From: Varroa destructor
Lineage: Eukaryota; Arthropoda; Arachnida; Mesostigmata; Varroidae
Direction: 5' to 3'
Length of the DNA stretch: 64,000 nucleotides
Assembly (NCBI RefSeq): GCF_002443255.2
Contig: NW_019211458.1
Location: 14,379,939 to 14,443,938, forward strand
This document shows positions 1-11,834 of this stretch, in pieces. The notes beneath the pieces are model-generated. The model saw nothing but the letters and a program-made list of their open reading frames with translations. It ran no database searches and had not been told where the DNA came from. A program made the position numbers and the translations under genes. Position 1 is the first letter of the stretch. Each line of letters starts with the position of its first letter.

Positions 1-1580
1 ACCCTTTTTTAAGCCATCTTCAGTCGATGAAGCAATAGGGCAAAGTAACGTTGCTCAACAGCAACTGGTGGAACGAAATTATTATTTTTATAATTAATCA
101 GTTTGTTGTGTGTGTATAAGTGTGTGCGTGCGCATCTGAACGCTGTGATCACGTTTATTAATGAAAATAATTAATAAAAATGATATTAAATGATGACAAT
201 AATATTGAATCATAACGAAGTCTTGTATTTCAACCAGCTAAGCATTAATATGATTGTATCGTATCGTGAATCATTCAAGGATCTAAAGCTATTTATTTCG
301 CCAAGTAAGCTCTGGTAGAGTGTTGTCCGTGTGTGTCAACTGAAAGTTCCGTCAACTGCTTTACCAACACGTATCAATCATCGGAATCTAGTAGAAAGTT
401 CAGTGCATTCAATAAGACACGCACTTAGGCGCACAGACAGATTTCATAAGACAAAAATAAAATAATCATTGTTCCTAAATGTGTTAATGCTATTGCATTA
501 CTTTTGGAATACGTTCATTTCGACTATAAAAATACTGCCTGCTCTTACGACTTGTCTTTACACGCAAACAAATCACTTCGAGAGATCAAATTGTCTGTTT
601 TCATATTAAGAAAAATTCATCCATCTTGCAACGAAAATACGTTTACCTCCGCTACCTTTTAATTTAATTTAATAATGTAAATATGCAAGTTAATTGAAAA
701 CTATAGAACAATTATATTGAAATCCTCAAATATTTTCATATAGATCAAACGAATAATTATAAATGTAGCCGCAACGTCATGTATTCAGTACGAAATAATT
801 TTCAATATAGATCAGAAGCTGTCGAAGATTAATCGAACTGCATTAACTTTTGATGATGGTTGTACCATTATGCTTTCCGTCATAATTGCACCATATTTAA
901 CGAAAAACCGAGCGAGATATATACAAATAAATTCTACAATTATGGGTATGTTCATCCATCTAAATTATTTAATTGCTCAATGAAAGGTGTAGTATCAATT
1001 CCAGACAGTAATTAAGTAAACTCAGTTATCGAGTAAACGAACAATAACGCCAGCCTAAATGATTTTTTTACAGCCACAAAAAAAGGTTCAAATAAGATTT
1101 TGATAGAAGATTCAAGAAAAATCTAGCTAAAACACTAGATAGTCTCTTTGGAGGGCAGCCTAAGTTTGAAAGGTCGTTTAGTCTACTTTTATATTTATGT
1201 TAGGTTGAGTTTTATAACTATATACAGAACACAAAGTCGAATGATTCCAGTTCAGCGCTAATGCTTTTTCCTTCGTGTTATGCATCGTGTGTCACATGAT
1301 GATATTTAAAGCAACGATCACTTTATCTTCTTTGCTTTTAGATACGGGGTTTACGTTGTTCATTAGCAAAACACACTTAGCAATGACTATTACATCTATT
1401 ATCATGTTCTATTCCGCTTCCTCTATCTATTCACGCGTCGCTTCTGCCACTAAGAATATCTAGGCCAACGGCCACTGGCGAAATCTATACCGCCAACAAA
1501 GATCATCACAATCATCAAACAGTAATGGCAGCCGGGCGCGCAAAAACTAAATAAACAATTAAATAAACAATTGATTAATT
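1..1580. other. AT-rich intergenic stretch
   Basis: No exon or RNA gene could be supported. There are short hydrophobic open frames (such as 1275-1463) with no recognisable similarity and AT-rich filler throughout. The ARD promoter may lie here, but I see no distinct motif. Confidence 0.5.
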
Positions 1581-1769
1581 ATGGTGCGTTCGCTGGCTAG
1601 CAGTGAAGAAAAGACAAAATACAACAGCGTTGTATTAACTGACGCAGACGGGAGACGTACCGAAACCACTCCCGGTAGTTTCGTTTCGGAGCAATTCGCG
1701 GTACTAGATTTCAATGAAAATCAGTGGATGGAATCTGTGGAAAAACATTACTATATAAGAATCGACTGA
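1581..1769 (+). CDS. Unknown 62-residue ORF upstream of ARD
   Basis: The ORF has an ATG start, a coding-like codon pattern, and a hydrophilic acidic product beginning MVRSLASSEEK and ending YYIRID. I do not recognise a family. It has no signal peptide or membrane segment. It ends 144 bp before the ARD ATG on the same strand. It could be a small independent gene, the last exon of an upstream gene, or an upstream ORF in the ARD 5' leader. Chance is possible at this length. Confidence 0.3.
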   Translation: MVRSLASSEEKTKYNSVVLTDADGRRTETTPGSFVSEQFAVLDFNENQWMESVEKHYYIRID

Positions 1770-1913
1770 CAGATAACAGGTGTAGATTTCAGCTAGCGTA
1801 GTTGTTGACGCTCCGCGCAATATTGCAAGCATCTGGTGTGTGTACAGAAGCTGGACCGTTACTGTGTAATAGATTATCTTTGACGTGATTTTATCTATAC
1901 AAATTTCAGAAGA

Positions 1914-2036
1914 ATGGTTCGCTGTTACTACATGGACTCGTCAAATGAAGATAAACGGTTGCCTCACGAACTGAGCCCGCCACAGAATGTTGATCTTGAG
2001 ACGTTATACAAAAAGACGGGGGTTTTGTATTTCAAG
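1914..2036 (+). CDS. ADI1: ARD coding exon 1
   Basis: This exon encodes residues 1-41, from [10 protein letters not shown] to GVLYFK, matching the ARD N-terminus (human ends this block GVLYWK). It ends in phase 0 at a GTGAGC donor. An AG preceded by a short pyrimidine run (1908-1909) lies five bases before the ATG, so a non-coding 5' exon may be spliced just upstream. Confidence 0.92.
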
Positions 2037-5000
2037 GTGAGCTGTACGTGTGTATTGCGACTATTGCCGAAATACAACGCTAGTGTTAACTAAAGAACGA
2101 TGCAGTTTTTTTAACTGGAACTAATTAAAATTAGTTTAAATGTACGCGATGTGTTGTAAAAAAAATAATTAAATGGCCGCAGGTAGATTTCTGTGCACAG
2201 CCCTATCCTATGACAAAGAACCTTTCGCGTTCACCCAGTCAGTGCCTGTAGACTTTGTTATTATATTACAACTATTACATAGTTATAATATTCAGGCAAT
2301 TTTTAAGTGTACATTTAGCATCGTTTTACAGAAATCTGAAAAGACGTGTGTTTACATAGTTGTATGCATGTGACAAGTTCGTATGATGAATGTTCCCACA
2401 GTCATACAGTTGCCGTTATAGAGAAGTGCCCAGTTATGCGTACATGTTGTTTCTATAGGTATATAAAATTCTCTATAGATCAGATATCTTACTACCGACA
2501 TACAAAATGCGATAGACGTAATTATAAAGAAATATTTATTATTATTATGCCTTTTTATTAAGGCATCTCTTTCAATTAATACTATGGAAAAGATCGTCCA
2601 AGCTATTTGTGGATTCAAAAAACTAGTTCATCGTAAGGTTGCTTAGTTGGGCTGCTGTAGTGGCTTGACAACAGAACTACGCACTTTATACAAGGGTGTA
2701 AGTATTTCGTCATGATGATCTAGTAGCGGTTTTGGTCATACGTTGCGTTGTTTGAGTCTATCTCTAACAAACTTTGAATTTAAAGCTATTGATGGAAATT
2801 AAACAGCTAACAAAGTGGCAGTGGGATTACTGTTAAAATCCGCAAAATTGATAATCTTTTTTCACGCGGCCTTAGGGTTGCCATAATGATTTTCATCTTG
2901 CACGCATTCACCACCGTCGCTCAATTTATCAAGTTATCTCAAGCCCCGATATAGATGATTACGAGACTCTTAAAAAACCATTCTATTTCAAGTATTTTTC
3001 TGGTCTAGTGGCTGTTTTTGCCATGCTGATGATGTAGCCGTCAAGCTCAACATCAGTTGTGGGGAAGCATCCAGAAAGCTAACTCCTAACCAAACCAGCC
3101 TTGTTTAATGCTTCAAGTTTTAGTACTTCTTTCAGCCGCCCATTTCGACGAGGGTCGAAATGAACGGGTTCATTATGCTTACTGTGAAGCTTCCTGTTCA
3201 ATGCACTGTACTAAATGATCAATCTACGGCTTTACTGTATTCGGAAAATATCCGTGCATTTGTCAAACTTTTGAAGCATATTCATGAGAATCTGGGCCAA
3301 TCGAACAGAACTCCTTGTTGTTACTGGTCATCATCCTGTCGGTTTTATAAGGACAAGTACTCTTAGCATACGTAGATTATCAGCATAGCCGATGAAAAGT
3401 TGATTAACGTTGTCTATCAACGGCAATTGCCGCCATGCCTTCATTGTAATAGCGACTTGGCGCTATGGTACGATGCTTTCCCAAGTATTGCCCTTCATCA
3501 TCATCGGTATGTCCGGTTGTGAGAGTAAAATGTTGATGTCTATGCTTGAACAAGCCAAGCTTACGTCGTGAAAATATTATAAAATAGGTTAGTCCGTTGT
3601 TGATAAATAGCTCATTGGCGCAAACTTGCGTATCGAGTACTAGAAACTACTAATTATAATTATACAGAACATGATGAGCAGGCTCATTAGCCAGCGATGA
3701 AATTGAAAAAAAATCGGCGTTCAAGTATAAAAGCCACTGGATATACTCGAATTGCAAGAATTGCCGTGTAACGCCCGATTTGACTGATCTTTACATACGG
3801 CTTCCTTGAAATGTGTCAGAGTATTCCTTTTCGGGAATAAGAAGCACCTTTTGTGCAAGCCCCAACAGCTGCTTAGCCCGAAGCATCTTTCAGTAGCATC
3901 AGCCTTTGGTGGACACGAGCTCTCGCTCGTGGCGCCACTGGCATCTTCAATAGCGTGATACCTTATAACTGAAGTTCAGCGAAGAGTATCGTAAATTGCT
4001 GACGATTTGTCTGGCTCTTTATTGTCGCTATTGTTTTTCTCAAAAAACATGTTCAACACTAGAAGTGTACGTTACGTGTACTATCGCGTTATGCACGAGT
4101 CCTGTAGTTTCCTGTAGCCCACGATTTCCTGTTATTTCTTTGATTTCCATTAGCTTCCACAAGCTGGAACCTACCACGGTGCACTTCAGTGTCTACTACG
4201 CGCGTTTTCGAGTGCTCCGGAAGTGTCGAGAGCCGGCGTGACGAAGGGCAAACTCTTAGGGGACAACAGGCAACTCGAATAGAAATTGGTTAATACTCAC
4301 AGTCAACAACCGATCGCGAGGCGTTCGTACGAAGTAAACGGAAACTCTTAAAAATTCGCCAAAGCTTCTTTGAACGTTTGCTTAAGAAAAGTAACCACGC
4401 CGGGGTCTGGGTGTTGCGTGGGAGGTTTTTCATTTTAGCGGAACATTCTAAAGGTTAAAACATGCATTTCAAATACAACAGAAATTGATAATTTGGGTCT
4501 GGGCCATGGTATCCTTCAGAAAGTGCTCCATTAAAAATCGTCGAAAAAGCTACTGCTCGGCTTCGCTCTTCGTTCATAGAAACCTCAGCGACAATCAAAT
4601 CTGTTCATTGCTCCAATATTGTACCCACTAATACTGTAAATCTATCAGCTTTGCCAGCACATAAACGTTTATAGTCCGCACTTTGTACGAGTGTAATCGT
4701 CAAGCTGAGATGCAGCAAGTACCATGCCTGGCGAAGGACCCCGTCGTATATTAGGAGTTCCGCTCACTTTGACCAGGAAACGTAGAGTAGAACTGATGAA
4801 CTCGAGCAAAATCTTGGTCTCTAAGATGTGTCGTTTTCCCAATAAATAATAAAAAAGCGATTTGAGTTGGAGATATTTTATTTTGGGGGGTGAAAAAACA
4901 GCGAAACAAACATATGGTATTTTTTTAGTTCCTTATGCCTTTTGCAAGTTTCTTTATGAAATCTACATCACTTCACACTGATCCATCGGCAGTTATTCGT

Positions 5001-6816
5001 AGACTTCAGTTCGAATGTTTAAAGAGAGAGTCCATGTTTCTTACGATATTTATAATTTGTATATATATATATAATATAATAAATCTTGAACTTAAATAAT
5101 TCTTAAATAAATTAAAATTATATCAATTATTTAAGTTTTAAGATTAATTTATTAGTATTTATTTATTAAAAAATAAGCGTTTGTCAACAGAAGGCGCTCT
5201 AAGACAGAATTATGTTAAGCATTAGATGGAATAAATCTTTATACACAGCATCATTAAATCCCTTAAAGACGCTTTGCTGTCTTAATAAATCTAGCAGACC
5301 ATCCATACAAGTACTGATAGTAAGCATGCTGAAGGATTCGTTAAGCCGAAATTTTTCTAAATTATTTGCATCTCAGATGTTATTATAAACCCAATATATA
5401 TTCAGAGGAGACGTAAGCGCATGTATAACGCACGCAATATCTTTTAAAATTTCACAAAGTTTTATATCGAACCTGGTTTGAGGAACCGCAGTAGTTGTTA
5501 TTGCTGATTTTTTCTATATATAAAAATTATAGACGAATTCATCATAGAGAGGTCAGAGCGAAGTGCGTACACCTGTTAGCGCTCATAATTTGACAAAAAT
5601 CGTTGCCATGGCTAAAGTAAAGAGGCTTAGCATATAATTTCCTCTTTAAATTTCGCATATACACATATACGTTTCTGTCGAGTTCGATGATGAAGTTCAG
5701 TATGTACCGTGACCAAAGTAAAGTGCTCTTACTGTTTTAGCTGGAACATATAATTTACTAGGGCAAGCAGGACAAACAGGTTAGAATACAGAGTAGGTTA
5801 AGCTGAAATCGATGGCCCGCCGTTTCGGAATAAGCCTTTTATATTGGTGTACTCCTAGGTCATGGTAAAGGAGCAGTAGGTAGACGCTTCTAAAGTCCTA
5901 GCTAGAACTTTCTGAATGAACAAAAATAAAAAAATCGTAAAAGATGTAAGGCATGTATAAAAACTGACCCATGTTTTTAATAAAATATTTTTCCGATTGC
6001 CTCAAGTTGGCCTTTGACGTTATTAAAAAATATTTAGAAATAATAAGTTCTACTTTCAAGCCGTATCTGTTCTACGAATATGTACATGTAGCACGTTATT
6101 TCAAGATAATTGGCAGACTTGTTTATGTGCAACGACAGATCGATGAGTCGGATTGGTCCGGCCCCGAAGCTATGGGTAAGTTGAAGGAGATTCGCGAGAA
6201 ACGTGGCTATACCTACCAAGATGTGTGCGCCATTTCTAAAGAATCGCTAGGTGAGGCTTATGACGACAAGATTAACATGTTCTACAAGGAGCATCTTCAC
6301 ACGGACGAGGAAATTCGACTCATTGAAGAAGGTGCTTAGTTATTGCATATAGATGATGAATTGAACCTAAGAAACAACCGAAAAGAAATTAATAAATAGC
6401 TTACTTAAAATTAAGCGTATGACTTAGTCTGGCGCCACAAAATCGTTTTGAACACTTACTAATCGTCATGCTTGACTCACTTAATGTAGGTAAATACCTG
6501 TTTTACGCTTGTGTCGATTTCGTAACAGTGTTCTTCATGACCGTATTTTTGCTCAGGATCTGGATACTTTGACGTTCGTGATAGCTCAGACCGGTGGATT
6601 CGTATTCGAGTCGAGAAAGGAGACATGTTGATTGTACCAGCCGGGATCTACCATCGTTTCACAGTGGATACCTCGAATCAAATCAGGGCGCGACGTTTTT
6701 TCGTTGGAGAGCCGGTGTGGACACCCATTAACCGCCCAGCTGATGAACAAGAGGCTAGAAAGACCTACCTCAATAACCTCGAGGAGAAATTCAGCGTCGG
6801 TATAGGATTTGCCTAA
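1914..6816 (+). CDS. ADI1: Acireductone dioxygenase (ARD), three coding exons
   Basis: Coding exons 1914-2036, 6139-6331 and 6557-6816 join in phase (0, then 1) into 191 codons plus TAA. The family oxidises acireductone (1,2-dihydroxy-3-keto-5-methylthiopentene) in the methionine salvage pathway: the Fe form gives the keto acid precursor of methionine plus formate, the Ni form gives methylthiopropionate, formate and CO. It is a cytosolic/nuclear cupin. Visible here are the N-terminal MVRCYYMD, the metal-binding [10 protein letters not shown] with His93, His95 and Glu99, the GSGYFDVRD cupin strand, and PAGIYHRF with the fourth ligand His138. The C-terminal [15 protein letters not shown] segment is also family-typical. 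The length is close to the human protein (179 residues). The start was chosen because it gives the conserved MV-xx-Y-M-D N-terminus. Introns are 4102 and 225 bp with GT-AG ends. All catalytic residues are intact and no frame damage is seen. Confidence 0.95.
2037..6138 (+). other. ADI1: ARD intron 1
   Basis: This 4.1 kb intron has a GTGAGC donor and a CAG acceptor. No exon-like homology was seen. It includes an AT-rich patch (about 5060-5165) and two short perfect inverted repeats (3141-3162 and 3914-3931). Its open frames are short and unrecognised. Confidence 0.85.
6139..6331 (+). CDS. ADI1: ARD coding exon 2
   Basis: This exon encodes residues 42-105, from IDESDW to RLIEE, plus the first base of Gly106. 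It carries the HxHxxxE metal ligands (His93, His95, Glu99). The acceptor follows AACGACAG and the donor is GTGCTT, weaker than consensus but fixed by protein homology and by phase with exon 3. The open frame runs upstream to 5971, but that part is intronic and has no ARD similarity. Confidence 0.93.
6557..6816 (+). CDS. ADI1: ARD coding exon 3 (terminal)
   Basis: This exon completes Gly106 and continues SGYFDVRD to the stop at 6814-6816. It includes the cupin PAGIYHRF with ligand His138 and the conserved [13 protein letters not shown]. The acceptor is TTTTTGCTCAG. The C-terminal tail runs about 12 residues past the usual end. Confidence 0.94.
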
Positions 6817-6949
6817 CACACCTTGCTAAGTAAAAAGGACACTGCGAAAATTGCATAACGGCCAAAATACTCGTGTTTTCACAATACGCGAAAAGAAGGA
6901 TATGATAAGTATATGATACGGCTTATACTAATTAAATTTACGTTTATAA

Positions 6950-6998
6950 AATAAATATGATTAGTGAGTTGCACTTTTAATAAAGTGGCTGCAATAAA
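6950..6998 (+). terminator. ADI1: Poly(A) signals of the ARD gene
   Basis: Three AATAAA hexamers stand at 6950-6955, 6979-6984 and 6993-6998, about 135-180 bp after the ARD stop codon. That is the position expected for a short 3' UTR. Assignment to ARD rests on position only. Confidence 0.6.
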
Positions 6999-9331
6999 AA
7001 CATTGTCTGTTATATTGGTATAGATTAGCTTTAGGTAGCATTTTGACCTACCTTTCATTTAAGCACGATTATCAAGCGCTCAGCGGGATTATAGGCTGCT
7101 ATATTTAGCTGGAGAGTTGTTTGGCCAGTTGCATAAATCGGGTCGATACCTTAGGGCAATAAGGCCAGGGACATGGTTGGTCTGTCGTTTTGTTCGTTGG
7201 CTTTGCCTTTTTGTAACTTGCGAGACCTACATATCTAAACTGTAATCTATTATTTGCTGCTTTTAGTTCTGGAGCAGTGATTTGAACTGTTCAAACGAAT
7301 TCGAGTATGAACGTCACCCCATACTTTTACTTTTATCGTGATATTTGAAGTGCTATTAGATTAAAAGGAAGAAATTGCTAATAATACTAATAGTAATAAT
7401 AACGAATAAAAAAACGTGTACGTCAGTCACTTCTATTGAGAGTGACCAGAAAATATGATGTGTTTACATGTATGTACCATATGATTCGAACATGCCCTAT
7501 TTTTCCAAATTTAGTTTAATTCGCCGAACGATCTCTGTGTAAATGATAGCCATCTGGTAACTAAACTATTATTACAATTGGATTTCTAATAAAATGTTTT
7601 AGCAGAGAGTGCTATGGTTAAGTGTCGTGATATCTCATAAAAAGTGTCAAGCGCAAAGATTGGCTAAGTATTAGCACGGTATTAAAATGAATACACTAAA
7701 TACCCGTGTATGAAATGTCTAATCATGTGGTGAAGAAAACTAACAAACATCTTGTCGTAACATTAAACTGAGCGCTCGATGCTTGCCGCCATCCACAGCA
7801 TCGATCTGGTCAGCTTGATATATGTGTCACTGGGATGAAGAGTTAATGATATGGAAGAACGGAGAGCATATCTAAAGTTGGTCTAAACAGAAGATGCAGT
7901 CGCTCAATATAAAGGTGCCGGTGGCTTTCGGACAAATAATGCAATTAATTATCTCATAGGGAGCAATTTACTTTGCATTCGATCGTTTCTCTTGGCCGTA
8001 CGACAACTTGCGCTTATTGATGAAGTGCCGGCTTCTATTGGGTCCTTCAATACGTTTTTTAAAGCTACGAGAGGTCGGTCGAAAGGGAACATATTAATCC
8101 ACAGTAAACGAGAGCATGCTTGTGGATCATAAAATAATAATGTAATGTTCGCTTCATCTCGTTATTGGCTTAACTTGCAATAATAAAGAAGCCACTTCAG
8201 GACCAAGCCTGAACGTCAGACCCAGCGCAATCATTGCTATTCATGCTTGACAGCTTTGCAGGGTGTCGCTCTGACGAACTCAATTATAGAATTTTACACA
8301 GGTCATTTACTCTTATCAAGCTATAAGGTAATATTTAACTGACAACGAGTAAAGACTGGGCCATAAATATACGCAATTTGGAGCTAATTAATAAATAAGC
8401 AGCAAATTAAATCAGGTTGTTAATGTTAATTGTCGTTACTGGGCGAAACTGTAAGGCTGGAAAATTGGTCGTCTGAATGTTTTTCTGCCGATGTTCAGGA
8501 CAAGAAAGGCTCTAATGATTAACTCGTAACGGCCGCTCATTATGAACAAATCGCTACTGTTCAGTAGTAATAATCATGTGAGTGTATGTAACATGTCATA
8601 GACAGATTTTTAATGAACGATACTGGCTGTAGAAGAAATTTTATTCACATCTCTTGCTAAGTAGATTCACATTTTGCTCTCTGACTGGCAAGAAAGCGCA
8701 TAAGGACCAGATAAGGACATAAGAGCACTATATGGTGGTGAGCAGGCCATCAGCAGCATTGCTCCGACGCTCCATGCTAAAATACAAGATAATAATATTC
8801 AAAGATAGTAGCTTCAAAAGCGACCTTCATCTTTTGTTTGTGAAACAACTGTCTAAGTGTTTAATTTCAGCAAAATGTGTGTAGCATTGATTATTACAAA
8901 CTTAGTGTGTCTGAAGTGCAACAACAAGTTCTCAAAGATCTAAAGTTTGAAACAGATTTACGTAAGCGTCAAGCTGTATAAGCAAATAACTGTGAAAATT
9001 ATTTTTAACATTTCGGAAAAACTCTGAATTTAATTAATTATAGATAGAGCAACCATATAATATAAAGAATGTGACACATCAAACTGTTGTGTCACATCCT
9101 TTTTGGAAAAAGTGTTCCTTTGCTTTGGGTGGCCCAGTAGTAGAATATGCTACACATTTCTCTCGTAATACAATAAAACGTTGGATAAGCTACAGGTGGG
9201 TACTGGTTTGAATTAAATACTACGTAATCGAAACAAAATAACTTGAGTTACTCCTTTCTGAAATTATTTATTTGAGAAACTTTACTTATCTTTGGGCTTA
9301 TAACGTGTTCACATAATCAAGCGGCTAAAAA
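6999..9331. other. Intergenic, no gene seen
   Basis: This AT-rich sequence follows the ARD poly(A) signals and stops at the assembly gap. It has no open frame of note on either strand and no RNA gene I can recognise. Confidence 0.5.
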
Positions 9332-9431
9332 NNNNNNNNNNNNNNNNNNNNNNNNNNNNNNNNNNNNNNNNNNNNNNNNNNNNNNNNNNNNNNNNNNNNN
9401 NNNNNNNNNNNNNNNNNNNNNNNNNNNNNNN
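9332..9431. other. Assembly gap, 100 N
   Basis: Exactly 100 consecutive N, the usual placeholder for a gap of unknown size. The true distance between the flanks is therefore unknown. Confidence 0.99.
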
Positions 9432-9562
9432 CTATTTACTTCGAGGACTTTTGTACTTAAAAGATACTTCACGACATTTCATTTGACCATATACCTATTC
9501 ACAGGCAAGTAATTACTATTGTTCGACAAAAGCATGGATTTTACATCAAAGAGAACTTTACA

Positions 9563-9590
9563 TCTATTCCTATTCTATTCTATTCTATTT
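9563..9590. repeat. (ATTCT)n microsatellite
   Basis: Short run of a CTATT/ATTCT pentamer, about five units with one imperfect copy, about 130 bp after the gap. Confidence 0.8.
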
Positions 9591-9854
9591 ACGTCTATTG
9601 GGTAGCAGGCGCAATTTCTTATTGACAGACCCAACATGATGATCAGACTTGGATTGGGGAGCACCGTTTTTGTGAGAAGGCGCATCTGGCCACGACGGGC
9701 ACACGGCGACTTCTTGAGGCGACCCATACTTCTCGTAGGAAACAACATTTTAGTTTAAAACCGAACTTTTTACTACAGAAGTTCGACCTGAGCAACAATT
9801 AGGCTCATTTGGACTTGTACCCAAATAGTGGTGCAGTGCCATCACCCGGTTACC

Positions 9855-10163
9855 TTAGTAGTGATTATAAACAATTAAATATACTGCTACAAATAATGTA
9901 GTTCTGCCTATTAAAGGCAAACATATGTACAGATACGATTCTGTAGTACGGGATGAGGTAGGTCTGACATCTATCATAGACGCAAAAAGCACACTAATTT
10001 GTGCGTAAGCGACAAGGTGCTCAGACTTAGTGAAAAAGGCCATGCATAGTTCCAGTCGGAGCCTAATCAAGTAAGGACAATAACAAGGCATTGTTGATGA
10101 TCGCAAAAATGGCAACTGATGAAAGCTGTCAGTTTCGAATACATCCGTATTGTAGGTCTTCAC
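9855..10163 (-). CDS. Unknown 102-residue ORF, possible membrane protein
   Basis: ATG-initiated frame on the minus strand with coding-like codon choice. The product starts MKTYNTDVFETD. It has two hydrophobic stretches, roughly residues 57-67 and a C-terminal one ending VAVYLIVYNHY. No family motif is recognised; in particular I do not see the TYxxxxxQF signature of insect gustatory receptors. It may be an exon of a larger gene or chance. Confidence 0.2.
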   Translation of the reverse strand: MKTYNTDVFETDSFHQLPFLRSSTMPCYCPYLIRLRLELCMAFFTKSEHLVAYAQISVLFASMIDVRPTSSRTTESYLYICLPLIGRTTLFVAVYLIVYNHY

Positions 10164-11834
10164 TAAGGAGTATCAATGAGTGTGTTGGTGGCATATAATG
10201 GCCTGAGACTCATAATAATTAAGGAAATTGCTGAGTCCGATTAGTCACCAATCAAAGATGATTCTGAGCATTTCGCATGTTTCCACAACTTCGTTCGTGG
10301 CTGCTAGATTCAATTTCTTGAGACTTGCTTTAATAAAGCTTTGGCCTCTGTCCTGGTAACTTACGGTGGCAGCTTTGTAATGAAGGTAATAGCTAATCAT
10401 ACAGCTATTTGTGCAATATAATATAAACGTTTCCGTTCCTGTCTATCTGTAATACTCATGCAAAGAAACAACCAACACTCAAATTAAGATTTATACCGTT
10501 AGACTTTTATTGGGGACATCACGAGCAAACTTCTTAGTTATACTATCGATTTATTAGACACCGTACGCACCAAAAAGTTGTAAATTTAAAAATATGGAAA
10601 TAATTAAAAGAGTCCTGCAAGGATATGAAGGAGTCGGCGTCGTAGGCCGATGCGCAAGTAACATTGTACGTGTACTATTACGTTGTACACGTTCTTTCAA
10701 GTGCAACTTGATGTTTAGAACCCCTGTAAACGTTCAAAAATAGGTGGCTACCCATATCAGTCTCATGCCGTGCTTAATACTATGAGCGGGCGACTGGTGT
10801 CAAGCGAGAAGAAATTTAAGCCACTTACTGAATATGATAAGTATAGCTTTACTAAACGGATAATATCAGTTTTGTCGGATTGAATGTATAGGTCATGCAA
10901 GCTAATTCTACTCACTCGATCTGATCCAAGCGTATTTTTATTTTGAAGAAGCTTGCAGCCATGAGTGAACTATATATAATATATGTATTATATTGCACTC
11001 GGTGTTTTGATAGAAACGTCGCATTGCATGCAGATGTATGAAGAAGTGGAGCCTTATTCAAAGTTCCAGGCTTTTGAGAACTTTTGAAAGTAAAACAAGA
11101 CCAAGTTTCCGGATAGCGAAATAATAAACTCAGCAGTGGTGGCAACCTGAATTATCTTACTGTTCACACTCACTTTATATGTTAGAAGTAGGATTCGGCT
11201 CTTGCCCGGAAAATCACACACAAAACCTAAACGCAGTGCCTTAAACTACTTCACCATCCTGAGTACGGTAGTGTACAAAACGTTCTATGGATCTATGAAA
11301 GGGGGTACGGAGAAAAGTAGGTGCTGACTATGATAGCTATGTGAATATTAGAGTTTTGAGCCGCCGCTCTCTGGTTTTAGATGTTTGGGACATTTATTTT
11401 CTTACTGGCAAAAAGTGTCGAATATGAATTTGATTTAAAAATTTAATCTAAATTTCAAGATGGCATTACTGAAATAGGTTGATAACGTCCGTTGATGACC
11501 GAACACGTGCTGCTTTTTTAAATCTTCAGAAAATGGCTAGACGCGCCAACCGTTGGGATCGCCTCTTAGCACTTAGAAAGTACAACTGATGTAGTATAAT
11601 CATGCTTGAGTGACTTCTATTACATTTGCACAGATAGCACAGATTGATAAAATTTTTGTACTTTTATGTCTCTTAGTCGTTCGAAAGCGCACAAAGATTC
11701 CGTCGTCGCGAAAATCCTATTTATTCTATAAGACTAAAATCATAGTAAACGTTTCAGGTAATCGTTTACTAAACGACGAAGAGTTTTGGCAATCTCTAAA
11801 TATTAAAGCAATGATTTACTAGATATTGTCACAG

